DNA of 64,000 nucleotides from CADEDV01 sp048498035 (GTDB taxonomy: Bacteria > Bacteroidota > Bacteroidia > Chitinophagales > Chitinophagaceae), in NCBI GenBank assembly GCA_048498035.1, contig JBEHYT010000002.1, positions 248,001 through 312,000 of the forward strand. The letters run 5' to 3'. The notes beneath the pieces are model-generated. The model saw only the letters and a list, made by a program, of their open reading frames with translations. It made no database searches and was not told the DNA's origin. Positions within the stretch are counted from its first letter, which is position 1, and the number at the start of each line of letters is the position of its first letter. The translations under genes were made by a program, and so were the position numbers. Of the stretch, positions 17,845-25,421 are shown in pieces.

Positions 17845-19014
17845 TTATTTTTTGTACAACGAGCGGTAGATGCCCAGTTCAAGTCCGCGCAGTTCTGCCA
17901 GTCCGCGCATACGGCCTATGCAGGAATAGCCGGGATTATTGGTTTTGTTCATGTCGTCCATCATCTGGTGCCCATGATCCGGTCTGAAGGGAATTGGCGC
18001 CTTTGCGTGCTGTTGTATTGCGAGTACTTCGGTGAGTACTGCATACATATCGGTATCCCCGTCCAGGTGATCGGCCTCATAAAAATTGCCCTGCTCATCC
18101 CGTTTAGTATTGCGCAGGTGTACAAAATGCATCCTGTCTCCAATGCGGCGTGCGATGGCTGGAAGATCGTTGTTTTTATTAGCGCCAAGTGAGCCCGTGC
18201 AAAAACAGATGCCATTGCTTTTATTCGGAACAGCAGAAAGAATATAGTCGATATCGGCGCCGGTAGACACAATGCGTGGCAGCCCAAGAATATCGAACGG
18301 AGGATCATCCGGGTGAATAGCCAGTTGGATGCCGAGTTCATCCGCCACCGGGCAAACTTCTTCCAGGAAATATTTCAGGTTCTCGCGCAATTGATCGTGG
18401 TTGATGTGGTCATACTGGGCGAGTTTTTCACGCATTTGTTCTACCGACTGTTTTTTTTCGCCCGGAATGCCAAACATCACGATAGTTTGCAGTTCCTGGA
18501 GTTGTTCTGCCGTATAGGACTTATGACGTTCTGTAGCCTGTTGCACAATTTCCGCAGGGTAGGCGTCTTTAGCATTTTTCCGTTCGAGGATAAAGATGTC
18601 GAAGATGGCCATATCTACCCAGTTAAAGTAGAGCGCTTCAGATCCGTCTGGCATTTTATATTTCAGATCGGTACGGGTCCAATCGTTTACCGGCATAAAG
18701 TTGTAGGTAACGATGCGGATATCCCAAAACGCGAGGTTTCGGAGTGTTTGTTTGTACTGATCGATATACTGTTGAAAATCGCCGGTTCGTGTTTTGATGG
18801 ATTCGTGGATGGTTACGCTTTCCACTACGTCCCAGGTCAGGCCCGCGGCTTCAATAATATCTTTTCTTGTCCTGATCTCTTCTATCGGCCAAACATCTCC
18901 ATGGGGAATATGATGCAGGGCAGTTACCACGCCGGTAGCGCCCGTTTGACGTACGTCTTGAAGCGTTACAGGATCATCGGGGCCGAACCAGCGCCAGGTT
19001 TGTTTAAGTTGCAA
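17845..19014 (-). CDS. uxuA: Mannonate dehydratase
   Basis: The 389-residue protein begins LKQTWRWFGPDDPVTLQDVRQTGATGVVTALHHIPHGDVW, diagnostic for UxuA. Other family blocks are GNKNNDLPAIARRIGDRMHFVHLRN-like text near 290-320 and FRPDHGHQMMDD near 350, carrying metal ligands. It dehydrates D-mannonate to 2-keto-3-deoxygluconate in the cytoplasm. The start appears to be TTG: the reading frame immediately upstream offers no ATG and the protein's family start coincides with this TTG, an unusual codon choice. It lies 172 bp downstream of the SDR gene in the same direction, and the gap contains small hairpins (TCCCGGT/ACCGGGA and GTGAAT/ATTCAC). Confidence 0.97.
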   Translation of the reverse strand: MQLKQTWRWFGPDDPVTLQDVRQTGATGVVTALHHIPHGDVWPIEEIRTRKDIIEAAGLTWDVVESVTIHESIKTRTGDFQQYIDQYKQTLRNLAFWDIRIVTYNFMPVNDWTRTDLKYKMPDGSEALYFNWVDMAIFDIFILERKNAKDAYPAEIVQQATERHKSYTAEQLQELQTIVMFGIPGEKKQSVEQMREKLAQYDHINHDQLRENLKYFLEEVCPVADELGIQLAIHPDDPPFDILGLPRIVSTGADIDYILSAVPNKSNGICFCTGSLGANKNNDLPAIARRIGDRMHFVHLRNTKRDEQGNFYEADHLDGDTDMYAVLTEVLAIQQHAKAPIPFRPDHGHQMMDDMNKTNNPGYSCIGRMRGLAELRGLELGIYRSLYKK

Positions 19015-19186
19015 GGATGTATGAATTAAAAATGAACAATGAATAATGAATAATGATAAGATCGTCCCGGTATCATTGGAGAAACTCCTTTTAACCGGGA
19101 AATGCGTTCACAAAGTTAGTGTGAATCCTCATTCACGCTGCTGAAAAGAAGTGCGAATGGCAAATACGAACAGGTATTCGTGTTAT

Positions 19187-20002
19187 TTATACGCCGGAGA
19201 AAATGTGAAAGCCCCCGTCAACACAAATTACTTCGCCGCTTACAAAGGCAGAAGCGTCGCTAAGAAGCCACACCAATGCGCCAATTAATTCCTCGGGCGC
19301 TCCAAATCGTTTAAACGGTGTATTTTGGATCACCGCCTGGCCACGTTCGGTATAGGATCCGTCGGGATTGGTCAGCAGGGCCCTGTTTTGGTGTGTGATG
19401 AAAAATCCAGGCGCCACCGCATTTACGCGGAGCGAGCCGCCGTAGCGTGCTGCCGCTTCAACACACATCCATCGGGTATAATTATCAATGGCAGCTTTGG
19501 CCATGGAATAGCCAAGCACCCTGGTAATGGCCGTTTTGGCAGCCATGGAAGAAATATTGACGATGGTTCCGTTTCCGGAGGCCACCAGTGCCGGACCAAA
19601 TACAGAGACAGGCAAAATGGTTCCAAAAAGGTTGAGATCGAAGGCCTGTTTGAGGCCGTCCATATTCAAATCAAAAATATCTTTGCCGGGAGCCACAACT
19701 GCATCGGGTACGTTACCGCCCGCAGCGTTTACCAGCCCGTCAATTTTGCCCCATGTTGCTAATATTTTGTCCCGTGCGCTTTCCAGGTCTGTTTTTGATA
19801 ATACATCTGCCGCAATAAAAAGCGCTTCCTTCCCATCTGCCGTCAATGCTTTTACTCGTTCTTCACCCACCGACTTATTTCTGCCGATCAGTACCGCTTT
19901 CGCGCCTGCGTCTGTAATTCCTTTTACAAATGATTCTCCCAAAATGCCGGTGGCCCCGGTTACAACAATTACCTTACCGGTAAGATCAAAAATCTGCTGC
20001 AT
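19187..20002 (-). CDS. SDR family oxidoreductase, probable D-mannonate oxidoreductase (fructuronate reductase)
   Basis: The 271-residue short-chain dehydrogenase has TGATGILGESF (cofactor loop, residues ~16-26), NAAGGNVPDA, the catalytic YSMAKAA (YxxxK), and a C-terminal SGEVICVDGGFHIF. Bacteroidota use an SDR of this kind instead of the long-chain UxuB to reduce fructuronate to mannonate. The insertion GGNVPDAVVAPGKDIFDL and the adjacency to uxuA and uxaC fit that role. The step lies exactly between UxaC and UxuA, so the three genes complete glucuronate to 2-keto-3-deoxygluconate. Substrate is inferred from context; a generic glucose/ribitol-type SDR cannot be excluded by sequence alone. Confidence 0.85.
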   Translation of the reverse strand: MQQIFDLTGKVIVVTGATGILGESFVKGITDAGAKAVLIGRNKSVGEERVKALTADGKEALFIAADVLSKTDLESARDKILATWGKIDGLVNAAGGNVPDAVVAPGKDIFDLNMDGLKQAFDLNLFGTILPVSVFGPALVASGNGTIVNISSMAAKTAITRVLGYSMAKAAIDNYTRWMCVEAAARYGGSLRVNAVAPGFFITHQNRALLTNPDGSYTERGQAVIQNTPFKRFGAPEELIGALVWLLSDASAFVSGEVICVDGGFHIFSGV

Positions 20003-20107
20003 ATCGTTATCGTCCTCATTAGGCGAGGGCTATAAAAGTATAACAACAAATAAGGGGAATGGAGCGGCGCCTTAACTACAACGTTTGAAATACCACACAG
20101 TTTTATT

Positions 20108-20119
20108 GCAACCGATTGC
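20108..20119. promoter_or_regulatory. LacI-family operator-like palindrome upstream of the SDR/uxuA genes
   Basis: GCAACCGATTGC is a perfect match to the GCAANCGNTTGC palindrome typical of LacI/PurR-family operators with a central CG. It lies 106 bp upstream of the SDR start. A second, weaker CG-centred site, CAACGTTTG, is at 20079-20087. No LacI regulator gene is in the window. Regulation by a uronate- or KDG-responsive LacI protein is inference. Confidence 0.5.
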
Positions 20120-20186
20120 GATACCGGGGAAATGCCAGCAAAAACAGTGGATTCACTTAGTCAACAGGAAGGATAATATCTTTTTA

Positions 20187-21674
20187 TCATATTGCGCATT
20201 GCGGCTGGTAACGTTCATCCACCCAAACAGCCACGGCGCCCGGTCCAACGGTGAAGTCGGCCTCACCATTTTCGTCCAGTTGCATCACTTCCTGCTGGCG
20301 CCCCAGCAAATCAACCAGCCTGCGGCCTGCATTTTCGGGGCCCATACTCATTCGCTTGGTGCCCATGTCTCCATTGCTCATCAGTACCGCACAGCCACTA
20401 AATTCATGTTCCAGGTCGCCCTGGCGTGTCCAGCCAATCACATTGGGATGATCGAGGTAATCCCGTTGCACGCCATAACTGATACGTGACCTCGCTTCAA
20501 TAAGACGTTCAATACCCTGAACACGGTTGAGCTCAATATATACTTCCTGCTCCTGGTGCGTATCCAGGTATTTCGCCTCATATACCGCCGGGTAAAAAAT
20601 ACAGGGGATGCCCTGTTCGCGCAGCAGGATAATCGCGTACGCCAGCGGCTTGAACCAGTAATCCACCGTTGATTCCAATGCCTGCATGGGCTGGGTATCG
20701 TGATTGTCAACAAACGTAATTGCTAACTCTGGCTTTTGTTGGATGAGCGTATTGTCAAAGATCGTCCGCAGGTCGTACGCCGGCCCCTGCAGCGAAGCAT
20801 GGTAGAGGTTGTGATGCAGGGGTACATCAAACAATTGAATTTTTCCCTGTGTGGCTTCGATATATTGAAGTAACACAGCAACATCGCTTTTCCAGTATTC
20901 ACCAATCACCAGGAAATTTTTATTAAAACTGCCATTCAGGTGATCAATCCATTCCGGGAAAAACCCGGGATTGATATGTTTTAACGCGTCGAGCCGGACC
21001 CCGTCAAAATGTGTGGTATCATGATACCACGATCCCCAACGCTTCAATTCTTCCCGCACGTGTGGATTCCTGAATTCCACATCAGCCCCCATCAGGAAAT
21101 CATAATTGCCATTTTCAGACCCCACCAATTCTTCCCAGGTACCATTCGTGTATTCATTCAGGATGAGGTTAATGGTCCAGTTTTCATACACGCCTGTAAA
21201 GCAGTCCTTATTCCATTTAAAATTGGAGTACTTATCGCCCCTCCCGGGGAAGGTAAATTTTGTGAATGCTTCAATTTCCTGCGGTTCTCCCAACGGCTCA
21301 AGCCGGTTTTCTTCTTTTACAGGAATGGCTTTCATCTTTTCTTTTTCGTCGGCCCCGATGCGATGATTGAAAACGATGTCGACAATCACCTGTATATTTT
21401 TTTGCTGTAATGCGGTTATAGCGGCCAGGTATTCATCGCGCGTGCCATAGCGCGTTCTTACCGTCCCTTTCTGATCAAATTCGCCGAGATCATAAAGGTC
21501 ATATACGGCATAGCCGGGTTCGTTCACACCATCGGCGGATTTATACGCCGGTGGTAGCCAAACATGGGTGATGCCCATACTGGCGAGATGTTGCGCGCGT
21601 TCTGCGGCATGTTGCCACAGGTTTCCCTCGGGGGAATAATACCAGTGGAAAAACTGGAAGATAGTGTTGTTCAT
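20187..21674 (-). CDS. Cytoplasmic alpha-amylase, GH13 (subfamily 5-like)
   Basis: The 495-residue protein has no signal peptide. Its opening NTIFQFFHWYYSPEGNLWQHAAERAQHLASMGITHVWLPPAYK is that of intracellular alpha-amylases of GH13_5. Conserved regions: DIVFNH (99-104), FDGVRLDALKH with nucleophile Asp229, VIGEYW with acid/base Glu259, and FVDNHDTQP with Asp326. The C-terminal beta domain ends with VGPGAVAVWVDERY. It should hydrolyse internal alpha-1,4 bonds in glycogen-like or imported maltodextrins. It is the last gene of a four-gene minus-strand operon and lies 24 bp after the oxidoreductase gene. Confidence 0.93.
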   Translation of the reverse strand: MNNTIFQFFHWYYSPEGNLWQHAAERAQHLASMGITHVWLPPAYKSADGVNEPGYAVYDLYDLGEFDQKGTVRTRYGTRDEYLAAITALQQKNIQVIVDIVFNHRIGADEKEKMKAIPVKEENRLEPLGEPQEIEAFTKFTFPGRGDKYSNFKWNKDCFTGVYENWTINLILNEYTNGTWEELVGSENGNYDFLMGADVEFRNPHVREELKRWGSWYHDTTHFDGVRLDALKHINPGFFPEWIDHLNGSFNKNFLVIGEYWKSDVAVLLQYIEATQGKIQLFDVPLHHNLYHASLQGPAYDLRTIFDNTLIQQKPELAITFVDNHDTQPMQALESTVDYWFKPLAYAIILLREQGIPCIFYPAVYEAKYLDTHQEQEVYIELNRVQGIERLIEARSRISYGVQRDYLDHPNVIGWTRQGDLEHEFSGCAVLMSNGDMGTKRMSMGPENAGRRLVDLLGRQQEVMQLDENGEADFTVGPGAVAVWVDERYQPQCAI

Positions 21675-21698
21675 GGTTTCGTTTTTCTCTCTGCAGGT

Positions 21699-22796
21699 TT
21701 ATTCAATAGCTACGCGGTTGCCGCTTTGCATGGATGAATAAATGGCTTGTATGATCGCAACGTCTTTTTTACCTAATTCTCCCGGCAGGGAGGCTTTGGA
21801 ACCGTGTAATACCGAAAGCGCAAAATCGTCCATTTGCAGCAATTGCTGGTTTACGGATGCCAATTGTAAAAAACCGGTAGCCGTTTTGCCGTGAATGCCG
21901 CTGTAACTGAAGGCGGGCGATAGTTCAATCCAGCCATGTTCAGCGGTTAGATGAAGCAGGTTCATATCTGCTTCATAACTGGCTTCTGCGCGTGCGGTAA
22001 GGCCACCTTCCATTTGCATTTCCCATGCGATATACCGTTCCATACTTCCGGGATCAGAAGCGTCAAACCCGCGTTGTTCCAACACCTGTACACTCTCGGG
22101 TTCCTCGCCGCAGGCATAACGCGCTGCCTGGATGCAGTAAATACCCAGGTCCTGGATGGCGCCGCCGCCCGACAATTTTTTATCGAGACGCCAGCCGCCC
22201 ATATTTGCCTGTCCATGCTGCGCATGAATGTAGGTAGGATTGCCAAAGATCTTTTCCGTACCAATACGGGCTACTTCCATATTATAAGGCTCAAAATGCA
22301 GCCGGTACCCGATGCCCAACAGGCGATTGGCAGCTTTGCTGGCTGCAATCATTTCATCACACTCTGCAGTTGTCAGCGCCATCGGCTTTTCGCAGATCAC
22401 ATGCTTTCCCGCTTTTGCCGCGCGTATCGCAAATTCCGCATGCAATGCATTCGGCAATACGATATATACAATGTCGATTGATGAATTGGAAGCGATCTCA
22501 TCAAAATTATCGTAGCTATAGACATTTTCATCCGGTATCTTGTATCGTGCCTGCCACATGGGTATTTTGGAGGTGTTGCCAGTAACAATGCCCGCCAGCC
22601 GGCAAAATTTGCACTGTTGAAGTGCGGGAGCGAGTTGCTGCGTGGCATAATTTCCAAGTCCTGCCAGCGCTATTCCCAATTTTTTGTCATGCTCCAGGGG
22701 CTGCAACTGGTGGTGCAGCACTTCAATACCCGGTTGCGTTTCTGACCCGGATGGTCGGGCATATTGGGCGCCGGAGTGAGATTCTTTGGATGTCAT
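21699..22796 (-). CDS. Gfo/Idh/MocA family NAD(P)-dependent oxidoreductase
   Basis: The 365-residue protein carries a Rossmann motif near LGIALAGLGNYATQQLAPAL (about 40-60) and the family signature VICEKPMALTTAECDEMI (about 135-152). The catalytic-site region GGGAIQDLGIYCIQAARY is also present. An approximately 35-residue hydrophilic N-terminal extension precedes the Rossmann fold; no internal ATG immediately before the fold looks better. Members oxidise or reduce sugars, often glucose or fructose derivatives. Sitting between an SMP-30-like lactonase gene and an amylase gene, it might form a glucose to gluconolactone to gluconate route with the lactonase, which is inference. Confidence 0.88.
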   Translation of the reverse strand: MTSKESHSGAQYARPSGSETQPGIEVLHHQLQPLEHDKKLGIALAGLGNYATQQLAPALQQCKFCRLAGIVTGNTSKIPMWQARYKIPDENVYSYDNFDEIASNSSIDIVYIVLPNALHAEFAIRAAKAGKHVICEKPMALTTAECDEMIAASKAANRLLGIGYRLHFEPYNMEVARIGTEKIFGNPTYIHAQHGQANMGGWRLDKKLSGGGAIQDLGIYCIQAARYACGEEPESVQVLEQRGFDASDPGSMERYIAWEMQMEGGLTARAEASYEADMNLLHLTAEHGWIELSPAFSYSGIHGKTATGFLQLASVNQQLLQMDDFALSVLHGSKASLPGELGKKDVAIIQAIYSSMQSGNRVAIE

Positions 22797-22826
22797 ACCA
22801 TATTACAGTTCAATTATACTGCCAAA

Positions 22827-23669
22827 TTACTGCCAACTGAACGGCGGGGAAAGCCGGAAAATAGAATGTTCCGCAGTCAGGTACAGATCATTGCCGCCCC
22901 AACAGCAGTTGGTGATCATTTCCGGCACAGGAATTAACCCCAGCCGTTTGCCTGCAGGAGATAAAATCCGTAGCCCGTCTGGCGAGCAAAGCAGCAGGTT
23001 GCCAAACCGGTCGGTGGTTATGCCATCTGCATTTTCTTCCGCTAAAACTTCCATTCGTTTCAGCCGTCCGTGTTCATCTACCTGGCAGCGGTATAATCTC
23101 GGTTCTTCCGGGTGGTTACTTCCCAGGTATAGGTATTTTTCATCGGGCGAGAAACAGACTCCATTGGGAAAATGCAATGCCGCGCTCAGCAGCTGTATTT
23201 CTTCGCCCCTGGCGCAATACAAACCGGCCAGTGGCTGAAAGCGCGCTGGCTGCAGTTGTTCATTTTCCAGTCCATAGGGTGGGTCTGTAAAAAAAATAAA
23301 ACCGTCGGAACGGATCACGATATCATTTGGACTATTAAACGGGTGGTTCTCATATTGGGGATAGATCAGTTTTCTTTCGCCGCCAGGCGATAACATACCG
23401 ATGCCATGATCGCCCTGCATACATACGAGCAGGTTGCCGTTTGCATCAAATGCCATGGCATTGGATCCAATCATTCGGGAAAGGCCGGTGGTATCTGACC
23501 CGGTAAAACCGCTTTTTTCCAAAAATACCCGTGTTTTCCCATCGTGAAATTCATAAATGCAATTGGCGGGCATATCGCTGAATAATAAAGACCGGCGGCG
23601 GGTCCAAACCGGTCCTTCGGTGAATTGAAATCCGGTGGCGACTGGTATAGGTACCGATGTATTGAGCAT
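22827..23669 (-). CDS. SMP-30/gluconolactonase (LRE-like) family protein
   Basis: The 280-residue protein has no signal peptide and folds as a six-bladed propeller. FTEGPVWTRRRSLLFSDMPANCIYEF (residues ~17-42), with the metal-binding Glu, is the family hallmark. SNAMAFDANGNLLVCMQGDHGI, FNSPNDIVIRSDGFIFFTDPPYGL and FPNGVCFSPDEKYLYLGSNHPE continue the pattern with the conserved Asn-Asp pair. Known members hydrolyse sugar lactones such as glucono-1,5-lactone. It follows the GH13 gene by 2 bp and precedes the oxidoreductase gene by 30 bp. Confidence 0.92.
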   Translation of the reverse strand: MLNTSVPIPVATGFQFTEGPVWTRRRSLLFSDMPANCIYEFHDGKTRVFLEKSGFTGSDTTGLSRMIGSNAMAFDANGNLLVCMQGDHGIGMLSPGGERKLIYPQYENHPFNSPNDIVIRSDGFIFFTDPPYGLENEQLQPARFQPLAGLYCARGEEIQLLSAALHFPNGVCFSPDEKYLYLGSNHPEEPRLYRCQVDEHGRLKRMEVLAEENADGITTDRFGNLLLCSPDGLRILSPAGKRLGLIPVPEMITNCCWGGNDLYLTAEHSIFRLSPPFSWQ

Positions 23670-23671
23670 GG

Positions 23672-24946
23672 TCAGTGGAGTGATGAGGTTACATGATATA
23701 CATAAAAATCGCCGGGCTCCATGTCAAACTGGTGTTGGCGACGGATGTCGGTATGATTACCACTAAAGAGTTCAGTGTAATGATCTGCAATGGCCGGGTG
23801 GTTGATGGTGAAGTTTGCATTGGTGGTGCCAAGGTTCATGGCTACAAGCACTTTGTCTTTTTGACGGCGGCAGAGATAAACCAGGCTGTCGGGATGGTGA
23901 GTGGGTACGATAAACACAGATGCACTTTCTTGCAGCGCTTTATTTTTTTTGCGAAGTGCCAGGAGCGTGCAATAAAAATCATGCAGTTGGGCATCGCCCG
24001 ACCAGTCAATACTATCTTTTTCAAAAAAAGGAAGTTGTTTCAGGTTGGGTTTTTCCTGGCCGGAGTAAATGAGCGGAATTCCGGGCCAGGTGCAGGTAAA
24101 CGCGGCGAGCGCTTTGGCGCAAACGCCGTATTTGTCATATTCCGTTCCTGTGTATGTGTTTTCGTCGTGGTTGGACGTAAACAGCAATTTTTCAGAACCT
24201 ACGGGGTAGAGTGCATAATTGTTAAGCAGCGGCAATATATCTGCCAGTGGGAGTTCGCGTTTCATGTATTTGTCGAAGGCGCGCATCACTTCCCACCCGT
24301 AGGTAACATCAAATGCTTCATGATAGGCTAGTATCTCACATTCTGCCAGCCAAAACAGTGGCTTGATGGCATCGCATTCGCTGCGGGCTTCCACCCAAAA
24401 ATCAATGGGTACGGTTCGTGCCATATCACAACGAAACCCGTCTATATCAAAAGTTCGTATCCAATAGATCATTGCCTGGATCATCGCTGCACGCAGCGCA
24501 GGCACTTCGTAGTTAAGATCTATTACATCAATCCAACCATATAGTTCGGTAAAATTTCCCTGGTCATCCTTGCGGTACCATTCGGGGTTGGCCACCGTCC
24601 ATTGATGATCGTACCCGGTGTGGTTGGCTACCCAGTCGATGATCACTTTCATCTCAAAACTATGTGCCAGTTGGATGAGGGCTTTAAAATCATCGCCCGA
24701 GCCGTAGGCCGGGTCAATATCAACGTAAGAACTGGCAGCATAGTAGCTGCCATAAGTGCCCTGGCGTTTTTCTACACTGATGGGCGTAATGGGCATTAAC
24801 CAAAGAATTTCGATGCCCATACGGTGCAGCCGCGGAATATGTTCCATAAATGCCCGCAATGTTCCTTCCGGCGTGTATTGGCGAATATTGACTTCGTAAA
24901 TATTGGTCCCGTTGCCCCAGGAAATAATGGGAAAGGCACTGCTCAT
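23672..24946 (-). CDS. GH13 alpha-amylase-family enzyme
   Basis: The 424-residue protein lacks a signal peptide. GH13 regions: VIIDWVANHT (I), GFRCDMA with nucleophile Asp174 (II), WLAECE with acid/base Glu202 (III), and FTSNHDEN with Asp261 (IV). It is short for the family and opens NGTNIYEVNIRQYTPEGTLRAF, a pattern of small maltogenic or alpha-glucosidase-like Bacteroidota GH13 proteins with the barrel plus a short C-terminal sandwich. It is the first gene of the minus-strand operon. The substrate is probably a maltooligosaccharide; bond specificity is not readable. Confidence 0.9.
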   Translation of the reverse strand: MSSAFPIISWGNGTNIYEVNIRQYTPEGTLRAFMEHIPRLHRMGIEILWLMPITPISVEKRQGTYGSYYAASSYVDIDPAYGSGDDFKALIQLAHSFEMKVIIDWVANHTGYDHQWTVANPEWYRKDDQGNFTELYGWIDVIDLNYEVPALRAAMIQAMIYWIRTFDIDGFRCDMARTVPIDFWVEARSECDAIKPLFWLAECEILAYHEAFDVTYGWEVMRAFDKYMKRELPLADILPLLNNYALYPVGSEKLLFTSNHDENTYTGTEYDKYGVCAKALAAFTCTWPGIPLIYSGQEKPNLKQLPFFEKDSIDWSGDAQLHDFYCTLLALRKKNKALQESASVFIVPTHHPDSLVYLCRRQKDKVLVAMNLGTTNANFTINHPAIADHYTELFSGNHTDIRRQHQFDMEPGDFYVYHVTSSLH

Positions 24947-25421
24947 GCGATCATTTTTCGGATAAATGACAATATTTATACCGGTTCATGCCATTTTGCC
25001 CCGGTACGGGTATCCATCTAAGCATGCCGGGCATCCACCGGAAAAATCCATCGACAACACAGGGGGAAGAAAATCCACATTTTTTTAAAAAAAATGGTAA
25101 ACGGCTTAGTCTGTTTTGTCTTGCGATGTATTTATAATGAGAGGCCGGCGGAATAAGTAAAATGGTTTTATCAACTTACTATAAAGAGCGTTAGTACACG
25201 AAGGGGAAATCGTTTACACTAACAGCGGCGGGACAGCAGACGTGTTGTCCCGTTTCGTTTATTGTATCTGCGAAACCTGTACGGTTTAGTTGATAAAAAT
25301 TAGTGGAGGTAAAAAAAAGCAGCGCCGAATAGTCGGCACTGCCAGTTCTATTAAATTACGATTTTTTGGGATCTTTTTTTATGATCCGCGTCAGTTCCAT
25401 TTTACATTCACCATCAGTTAG
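24947..25421. other. 475-bp intergenic region, possible small RNA
   Basis: No convincing protein-coding frame is present. A self-complementary segment at about 25229-25252 (CGGGACA / TGTCCCG, loop of ten bases) followed by TTTCGTTT could end a short plus-strand transcript. The rest is A+T rich and probably contains the promoter for the minus-strand GH13 operon. The right end holds the terminator of the downstream barrel gene at 25311-25342. The nature of a transcript is speculative. Confidence 0.3.
25311..25342 (-). terminator. Terminator for the barrel-fusion gene
   Basis: Read on the minus strand, GCAGTGCCGA / TCGGCGCTGC with loop CTAT and one G-U pair is followed by eight T. It lies 80 bp after the stop of the 25422-27968 gene. 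Confidence 0.85.

Noticed and set aside
24947..25421. Known riboswitch upstream of the GH13 operon
   Set aside because: No conserved riboswitch core was recognised; only a generic hairpin is visible.
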